From: Lachnospiraceae bacterium
Lineage (GTDB): Bacteria; Bacillota; Clostridia; Lachnospirales; Lachnospiraceae
Direction: 5' to 3'
DNA: 5,609 bases
NCBI GenBank assembly: GCA_021204285.1
Contig: JAJPZP010000019.1
Location: forward strand, 1-5,609
Positions 5,561 to 5,609 of this stretch are shown here, piece by piece (positions within the stretch are counted from its first letter, which is position 1; the number at the start of each line of letters is the position of its first letter). The notes beneath the pieces are model-generated. The model searched no databases and was not told the origin of the DNA. It was given only the letters and a program-made list of their open reading frames with translations. Position numbers and translations under genes: made by a program.

Positions 5561-5609
5561 ATCCGCGCTCTTTTCTCAACCTTCTATAGAATATGAAATA
5601 ACTCAGTTT
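5521..5609 (-). promoter_or_regulatory. T-box-like leader (3' half), tRNA-acceptor bulge apparently missing
   Basis: In T-box riboswitches the antiterminator pairs an AGGG-type arm and a GCG arm, separated by the 7-base UGGNACC bulge that binds the tRNA acceptor end, with a CGUCCCU-type strand. Here the minus strand reads AGAG (5571-5568), a single C (5567), GCG (5566-5564), and then, inside the terminator 5' arm, CGU (5555-5553) and CUCU (5552-5549). Both antiterminator helices (AGAG:CUCU and GCG:CGU) are present and would compete with the terminator, but six of the seven bulge bases are gone. A cysteine T-box before cysES is established in Bacillus subtilis, so the context fits. The specifier stem I would lie beyond the window and is not seen; no UGG bulge exists elsewhere in the leader. 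Alternatives are a decayed T-box or chance similarity in a plain terminator. Confidence 0.45.

Noticed and set aside
5516..5609. Frame open on the minus strand through the cysE leader to a TAG
   Set aside because: It reads through the terminator hairpin with no family-like sequence; with fewer than 35 codons visible and no start, it is not supportable as a gene end.
5505..5609. Promoter for cysE inside the visible leader
   Set aside because: A TTGAGA is present near 5576-5581 but no -10 box stands at 16-19 bases, and the region is occupied by the terminator; the promoter is probably beyond the window.
1..5609. CRISPR arrays, tRNA/rRNA genes, insertion sequences, defence or other novel multi-gene systems
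   Set aside because: No spaced repeats, cloverleaf-like stretches, transposase motifs or terminal inverted repeats were seen; every substantial coding region is explained by a known family.

Overview
The window looks chromosomal and comes from a Gram-positive Clostridia-type bacterium, most probably a Lachnospiraceae relative. The reasons are a cysE-cysS-mrnC-rlmB gene order of the Firmicutes type, strong AGGAGG-like ribosome binding sites, a Mini-III RNase (a Firmicutes/cyanobacterial family), a CwlD-type amidase start and a membrane-anchored SH3/GH18 protein. Genus cannot be assigned from this sequence. No gene-free stretch exceeds 300 bases; the longest is the 105-base leader at the right edge.

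Nearly everything reads on the minus strand, so the biological order runs right to left. At 5505-5609 is a leader with a strong intrinsic terminator that resembles the 3' half of a T-box riboswitch. It precedes cysE (serine O-acetyltransferase, 4839-5504), cysS (cysteinyl-tRNA synthetase, 3433-4842), mrnC (Mini-ribonuclease III, 3017-3448) and rlmB (23S rRNA 2'-O-methyltransferase, 2280-3020). These four genes overlap by 4, 16 and 4 bases, so they are very probably one translationally coupled operon. It joins cysteine synthesis and tRNA-Cys charging to 23S rRNA end maturation and modification. cysS and rlmB both start with GTG inside a GTGA stop/start overlap.

An 84-base gap follows, holding a hairpin and a good promoter. 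Next is a 588-residue membrane-anchored protein with a copper-amine-oxidase-N-like domain, an SH3 domain and a GH18 glycosidase domain (429-2195), probably acting on the cell wall or spore cortex. A second gap carries a 13-bp hairpin that covers the start codon of a cwlD-type amidase gene (154-375). That gene breaks off right after its first zinc motif.

At the left edge is the 3' end of a plus-strand LysR-family regulator (stop at 141-143) with its own terminator. The broken cwlD runs directly into this terminator, so the junction near 193-204 is a rearrangement scar or an assembly join.

The two points most worth a second look are the T-box-like leader, whose 7-base tRNA-acceptor bulge appears collapsed to one base, and the cwlD/LysR junction. 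No complete novel system is visible in the window.
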